A stretch of DNA of 64,000 nucleotides from Fibrobacter sp. (GTDB taxonomy: Bacteria; Fibrobacterota; Fibrobacteria; Fibrobacterales; Fibrobacteraceae): positions 62,001-126,000 of the forward strand of contig JAGCPF010000032.1 of assembly GCA_017642335.1 (NCBI GenBank), read 5' to 3'. The notes beneath the pieces are model-generated. The model made no database searches and was not told the origin of the DNA. It was given only the letters and a program-made list of their open reading frames with translations. A program made the translations under genes and the position numbers. The stretch's first letter is position 1. Every line of letters starts with the position of its first letter. Positions 61,271 to 64,000 of the stretch are shown one piece after another.

Positions 61271-62083
61271 TTACTTGAGCACGGCCATCTTTCCGCTAAC
61301 GGAACCGTTGTGGTCGATGCTCACCATGTAGCGGCCGCTCGTCAGCTGGCTGCCGTCCCAAGAGATCGTGTTGATACCGGCCTTGGCGTTATCGGCGCGG
61401 AGAGTGGCAATCAATTCGCCATCAGCGCTCAGGATGCTCACCACGGCAGTGCCGGAGGACTTGAGGCCAAAGCTCACTGCCGTACGGGTAAAGCCGCGGA
61501 GAGTGGCGTCGCCAGTACGAGCGATGTTGGACTTATGGACCTTGGGTTCAAATTCGTTCACCCTTTCGATGTAGATGCCGTTGAGACCAGCAGAGGAAGC
61601 CTTGACTTCTTCCTTCACGAGGTTGCCGTTCTGCAAGACTGCGACGAGCTGCTTGTCGGACTCCGTTGCACTGGCGAAAGCCTCGAGTTCGTGGGAGCTG
61701 ACTTCGGACTTGTCACCATACCAGCTCTGCACGGACTTGCCTTCGAGTTCCTTCACGGTGATCTGGGTGCGGCGGAGCGTTTCCTTGTAGGTTTCGCCTG
61801 CGCTCACGTAGGTAATCTCGAGCGGTTTGTTCACCTGGCCACGGAGCATATCCTTAGAAGCTTCGATGTCCTTGCCCTGGAGGCTAACGCCGTCAACAGC
61901 GACAATCACATCACCAGCCTGGAGCTTGGTTTCAGCAGCAGGAGTACCCGGGATAACTTCAGCAACCTTGACACCGTCACCAATCTGATAAATAGTCACA
62001 CCGATACCGCCGAAAGATTCATCGGCCATAACAGGAGCAGCAACCATCGCTGCCAAAAGGGAAAGCTTAACAAAATTCTTCAT
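61271..62083 (-). CDS. Secreted PDZ-domain protein with C-terminal sorting-like module
   Basis: The 270-aa protein has a signal peptide (ending VMA, about 20). The PDZ domain spans about 22-105 (FGGIGVTIYQIGDGVKVAEV, KLQAGDVIVAVDGVSLQG). A middle helical region follows, and the C-terminal 65 residues (AVVSILSADGELIATLRADN, GINTISWDGSQLTSGRYMVS) resemble FlgD-Ig/T9SS C-terminal modules. There is no protease domain, so it is a binding or scaffold protein. AAGGAG precedes the ATG, and TATATT at 62115-62120 is a likely -10 giving a 30-nt leader. Confidence 0.75.
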   Translation of the reverse strand: MKNFVKLSLLAAMVAAPVMADESFGGIGVTIYQIGDGVKVAEVIPGTPAAETKLQAGDVIVAVDGVSLQGKDIEASKDMLRGQVNKPLEITYVSAGETYKETLRRTQITVKELEGKSVQSWYGDKSEVSSHELEAFASATESDKQLVAVLQNGNLVKEEVKASSAGLNGIYIERVNEFEPKVHKSNIARTGDATLRGFTRTAVSFGLKSSGTAVVSILSADGELIATLRADNAKAGINTISWDGSQLTSGRYMVSIDHNGSVSGKMAVLK

Positions 62084-62161
62084 AAGGACTCCTTATAAAT
62101 TAGATTCCGTTTTAAATATATAATAAAAATTGCCGAATGGGCCGTCGAAAGTCACAAATTT

Positions 62162-62190
62162 TCCAAAAAAACGGCAAATTGGCCCGACAA
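62162..62190 (-). terminator. Probable terminator of lipoprotein gene 62191
   Basis: CGGGCCAATTTGCCG then TTTTTTT in the minus direction. The stem is short. Confidence 0.55.
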
Positions 62191-62712
62191 TCAATCTGAC
62201 TCACCATTGTCATCGTTAGCAAGAGCCTCCCTTTGGTAAACCCTTGTGAAAATTTCGTTGCCTATAACAAGCGTCTTCACGGAATCACCCAAGAATTTCT
62301 TATTGACGGTAAACGACATGTCCACCCAGAAGCAGAGGCAATCGGTCTCGCCATGCTCATCATATTTCAAGGTCGCGAAGAGCGTATCGCTTTCGAGCCG
62401 CACATCGATTTTCCGAATCAACCTGTTACAGGCATCGGCAAGCCCCGTAAGCGAAATGACGGCGGAATCCCCGGCAGTCTCGGCAAAAAAGAATCGTTCT
62501 GGCCCTCGCCTGCCCAAGGAATCGTCGTAAACCATCTTCTTCAAGGCTACACCCGCATTGGCGGCAACGTCCTCAAGGACAGAATCGTCAAACTTACAAG
62601 AACTCCTGATGTTCGACGCACCGCCCGAATTCTGCGTCGACACCGAAGATTCGTCAGAACACGCGGCAAGAAAGAAAGTCAACAAGGCAAAAGCAAGTAT
62701 CTTATTCTTCAT
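62191..62712 (-). CDS. Lipoprotein of unknown function
   Basis: The 173-aa protein has a lipobox (LAACS, Cys about 16). After a Ser/Asn spacer there is a compact domain with two Cys pairs (SSCKFDDS and ADACNR; DCLCF) and alternating beta strands (DVRLESDTLFATLKYDE, FWVDMSFTV). It is not recognised. It ends in an acidic tail (DDNGESD). The ATG at 62712 is chosen because it places the signal peptide at the N-terminus; the upstream 14 in-frame codons are charged. Confidence 0.65.
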   Translation of the reverse strand: MKNKILAFALLTFFLAACSDESSVSTQNSGGASNIRSSCKFDDSVLEDVAANAGVALKKMVYDDSLGRRGPERFFFAETAGDSAVISLTGLADACNRLIRKIDVRLESDTLFATLKYDEHGETDCLCFWVDMSFTVNKKFLGDSVKTLVIGNEIFTRVYQREALANDDNGESD

Positions 62713-62775
62713 TTTTTCTCTTCTTTTTTTTGCGTTAGTTTTTTCGCTATCCATCCTTCTTTTCTGCCAATTTAT

Positions 62776-62815
62776 AAAAAAAAGATGAATTCGTGAAAGA
62801 AATTCATCTTTTTCA
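62776..62815 (-). terminator. Terminator of the 62860-63984 gene
   Basis: An 11-bp perfect stem AAAGATGAATT/AATTCATCTTT around a 9-nt loop has T-runs on both sides, so it can act in either direction. Confidence 0.8.
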
Positions 62816-62859
62816 TTCCCAAAGACAAAATTACAAGAACATCGTCACATATTTTTGAG

Positions 62860-63984
62860 TTATTCCATCATTTCGCCTTCTTCTTCGGCAGAAGCGCTAT
62901 TATCCTCGTAATCCTTGAGGGTTTTCTCGCCGGGGACAATCACAAGTCCAAGCGTCACAGGTTCGCCCTTCAGGTTGATATAGGCTTCCAAGTAAAGCGT
63001 CGTAGAGAGGCGAATCAAGCGTAAATCCAGCATGGTACCGCCCTTGTGGATGCTCTTGGGATTGCGGTTGAAGAACAGGAACTTCTTGTTGATGTACTCA
63101 AAACGGTCTTGCTCGTAGTTTATATGCCATTCCGTATTGCCGTCGTTCTCCTGGCGGTACAGGCAGCGGTCATTGTCGATGTCGCATTCAAAGCTTGCGC
63201 TTTCTTGGTAGCGTTTGTTCCACTCGCGGCTAAAGGCGCAGCTCTGCACACGCAGGCCGCCGTTACGTTGCTTGTTCAGCTGGTCGTTAATGACAACATA
63301 ATCCATCTTCTTGTCTTTCACCTGGTTATAGACGTTCATCAAGATGATGTAGGCCTCGATGTTCTTGGGGCACTTCCCATCCAACTCGACTTCTTCGTGG
63401 GCCTTGAGGAGCGTCTGTTGCAGGTCAAGATCAATGGCGTCAGGAATCTCGCTCTTCTTGATCTTATCCAAGACCTTCTTGGGCGGGACCACAACAATCT
63501 TATCCCCTTTCTTCACGGCGTAGCCCAGTTCGTCGCGGATGTAGTCCAAGCACTGTTGCACGTGGATATGCACAATGTTAGAGCCGCCCGACACGAAGTC
63601 AACGCCAATCCGCACGTTCCAGGTACCAGCATCGCTCGATGTCCCCTTTTCCAGTTCACAATAAGGTTCTTCGCGGATACCGTCGATGAAAACAATCTTT
63701 GCATTCAGCTTCGTCACGAGGGACGCATCCTTGTCGATAGCGCCTCCCAGGCTCCAGAAATTCGGGTTCATTCGGAGCACCTCGGCAAAAGCCTTGTCGC
63801 CATCAAGTGCGGGGAGCAAGGAATCGTTCCTTGCGTTCTTTTCCTTGAGCAGGTCGGAATACTCCGTCGTCACGGCCATGTTCTGGAACCCGTTACGCGC
63901 AGCGACCGGAATAACCGGAGACGCAAACAGCGAAGACAGCATTAAGCACAAGAGGCAAAACAAAGAAAGGGAAATTCTATTCAT
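62860..63984 (-). CDS. Exported protein of unknown function
   Basis: The 374-aa protein has a signal peptide (about 1-21, ending LFA). No family is recognised. The body is alpha/beta with five Cys (REEPYCELEKG, VQQCLDYI, DGKCPKNIE, RVQSCAFSRE and the region around DNDRCLYRQE) and an acidic C-terminus (SAEEEGEMME). A helix-rich central part carries KAHEEVELD and MNVYNQVKDKKMDYVVINDQ. It lies 16 bp from the right edge, so its promoter context is missing. Confidence 0.65.
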   Translation of the reverse strand: MNRISLSLFCLLCLMLSSLFASPVIPVAARNGFQNMAVTTEYSDLLKEKNARNDSLLPALDGDKAFAEVLRMNPNFWSLGGAIDKDASLVTKLNAKIVFIDGIREEPYCELEKGTSSDAGTWNVRIGVDFVSGGSNIVHIHVQQCLDYIRDELGYAVKKGDKIVVVPPKKVLDKIKKSEIPDAIDLDLQQTLLKAHEEVELDGKCPKNIEAYIILMNVYNQVKDKKMDYVVINDQLNKQRNGGLRVQSCAFSREWNKRYQESASFECDIDNDRCLYRQENDGNTEWHINYEQDRFEYINKKFLFFNRNPKSIHKGGTMLDLRLIRLSTTLYLEAYINLKGEPVTLGLVIVPGEKTLKDYEDNSASAEEEGEMME

Positions 63985-64000
63985 AAGAGTCTTTCGAAAA

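Overview
The window looks like chromosome of a Fibrobacter-type bacterium (phylum Fibrobacterota). This is inferred from gene content, not from a search. The evidence is a TIGR02147/DUF4423-type regulator coupled to a lipoprotein, modular secreted glycoside hydrolases (GH43-CBM6, CBM35-GH26, SGNH esterase) with Por/T9SS-like C-terminal tails, a cytoplasmic GH116 enzyme, and a Gram-negative envelope (Tol-Pal, LptD-like protein, BamE-like and other lipoproteins). Most of the window is core chromosome. I saw no phage, insertion sequence, integrase or CRISPR array.

Layout. 1-9559 (minus): two tandem giant secreted cadherin-repeat proteins; the first runs off the left edge. 9720-9878 (plus): an RNA gene that folds like the small bacterial SRP RNA. 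9933-18929: housekeeping genes (histidine phosphatase, pncC, recA, tpiA, secG, murD), two unrecognised envelope proteins, a BamE-like lipoprotein, and two identical tRNA-Leu(GAG) genes that bracket murD. 19051-24549: a GH43 hemicellulase, tgt, and a long-chain acyl-CoA synthetase. 24553-31032 (minus): a complete tolQ-tolR-tolA-tolB-pal-cpoB run followed by a thioredoxin-reductase-like enzyme and a radical SAM protein. 31171-38369: rnhB, purN, a small membrane protein, GH116, an unrecognised membrane protein and a sodium:amino-acid symporter. 38742-44212: a DUF4423 regulator/lipoprotein pair divergent from a GH26 mannanase and SGNH esterase, which together look like a mannan-degrading unit. 44280-46209: a secreted protein with three CxC repeats, then purC. 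46336-54045 (minus): an envelope-lipid/glycan operon made of a LplT-PlsC-acyl-ACP-synthetase fusion, a GT-C glycosyltransferase with an NPCBM domain, a MurG-like glycosyltransferase and a DUF4261-like protein. 54317-63984: lipoproteins, ribosomal protein L31 type B, a LysM lipoprotein, an lptD-maf-rodZ-hisB operon, a PDZ protein, and two unrecognised exported proteins.

Expression signals. A TATATT-like -10 element recurs. At roughly ten genes it lies only 6-10 nt before the start codon and there is no Shine-Dalgarno sequence, which predicts leaderless or near-leaderless mRNAs. Other genes (recA, tpiA, secG, tolQ, GH26, the symporter) have AAGGAG-type sites and normal leaders. Strong hairpin-T terminators are common.

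Repeats. Many intergenic gaps hold low-complexity tracts built from three words: CTAG-rich (CTAGATTCTAG-like), GAGC/ATGAGC-rich and CTCGAGCC. A stretch almost identical to one of these tracts sits in frame inside rnhB, which suggests the repeat can enter a coding sequence without breaking it. A 120-nt multi-hairpin palindromic element lies between the GH116 gene and its terminator. These repeats, the leaderless pattern and the regulator/lipoprotein pair are the most unusual things here.
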